DNA from: RGIG4074 sp964459165
Lineage (GTDB): Bacteria; Bacillota; Clostridia; Christensenellales; Borkfalkiaceae
Length of the DNA: 41,409 bases
Assembly (NCBI GenBank): GCA_964459165.1
Contig: CAYWKM010000007.1
Coordinates: 1 to 41,409, forward strand
Reading direction: 5' to 3'
In this document: positions 41,213 through 41,409 of the stretch, piece after piece
Layout of the letters: every line of letters starts with the position of its first letter
Position numbering within the stretch: position 1 is the first letter of the stretch
Translations under genes and position numbers: made by a program
Notes under the pieces: model-generated
What the model saw: only the letters and a program-made list of their open reading frames with translations
What the model was told of the DNA's origin: nothing
The model's database searches: none

Positions 41213-41409
41213 GCCAATGGCGGCGAAAAGGGAATTGGAGTAGGCAAACCTTTTCTTTCCGCTGCACGACGGAATGTTGCGGGCGTTCAAAAACATGAAA
41301 GGGAAACGACCGCTCCGTCACGGTTTGGTGAGGAAATAAAAATTTTAGGCTTTTGTGCCCTGAATCTGAGCGACGGAAACCGTCAAGCCCAAACTTACCG
41401 ACGTGGTCG

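Noticed and set aside
40782..41409. A minus-strand frame open from the window edge to 40782 (about 210 codons)
   Set aside because: It runs through three hairpins, a terminator T-run and the -35 of the ABC promoter, and its translation has no protein-like pattern.
1..41409. CRISPR arrays, insertion sequences, prophage genes, tRNA or rRNA genes
   Set aside because: No regularly spaced repeats, transposase or phage motifs, and no tRNA-like or rRNA-like conserved sequence were seen in any gap.

Overview
The window looks like the chromosome of a Gram-positive, Clostridia-type bacterium, probably an uncultured gut lineage. This rests on the gene order: a Firmicutes core cluster (yicC-gmk-rpoZ ... 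priA-def-fmt-rsmB-rlmN ... rpe-thiN, then rpmB, asp23, fakA, recG), a pcrA-ligA pair, a his operon with hisZ and short-form hisG, and zinc-type L28. Promoters read by eye are mostly sigma-A-like hexamers with 17-nt spacers, and many genes have strong GGAGG-type ribosome binding sites. Base composition is moderate and even. I see no insertion sequence, prophage, CRISPR array, tRNA or rRNA. Every convincing gene except rpmB is on the minus strand, so transcription runs from high to low coordinates.

Right to left: 41409-40793 has hairpins and possible micro-ORFs but no convincing gene. 40708-37095 encodes an asymmetric heterodimeric ABC exporter with its own promoter and a terminator over the last stop codon. 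Next come a cytosolic transglutaminase-like protein, S21 (rpsU) and an unknown 131-residue protein. pcrA-ligA (35244-30877) follows; this PcrA has a long Tyr/Ser/Gly/Arg-rich linker. 30739-22995 is the yicC-gmk-rpoZ-priA-def-fmt-rsmB-rlmN cluster and 22703-21420 is rpe-thiN. rpmB (plus strand) diverges from asp23-fakA-recG. The usual coaBC and prpC-prkC-rsgA genes of this cluster are missing here.

16642-8954: a short promoter-hairpin-terminator unit (possible small RNA) sits between recG and the his operon. The operon runs hisZ-hisG-hisD-hisB-hisH-hisA-hisF-hisIE and ends with a DRE-TIM aldolase-like gene. hisC and a histidinol-phosphate phosphatase gene are not in the window. Then come minD with a diverged minE-like gene, and a DegV-family (FakB-like) gene that may be the partner of FakA.

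6480-1: a short-leader transcript carries a SAM methyltransferase and an RluA-type pseudouridine synthase. Next are a large acidic surface protein of unknown function, a 465-bp gap with gene-remnant-like frames, a HTH regulator with about eight membrane helices, and a ferritin.

Most of the window is housekeeping. The best candidates for something undescribed are the small-RNA-like unit before hisZ, the surface protein, the PcrA linker, the HTH-membrane regulator and the hairpin-rich right end. I see no clear novel multi-gene system.
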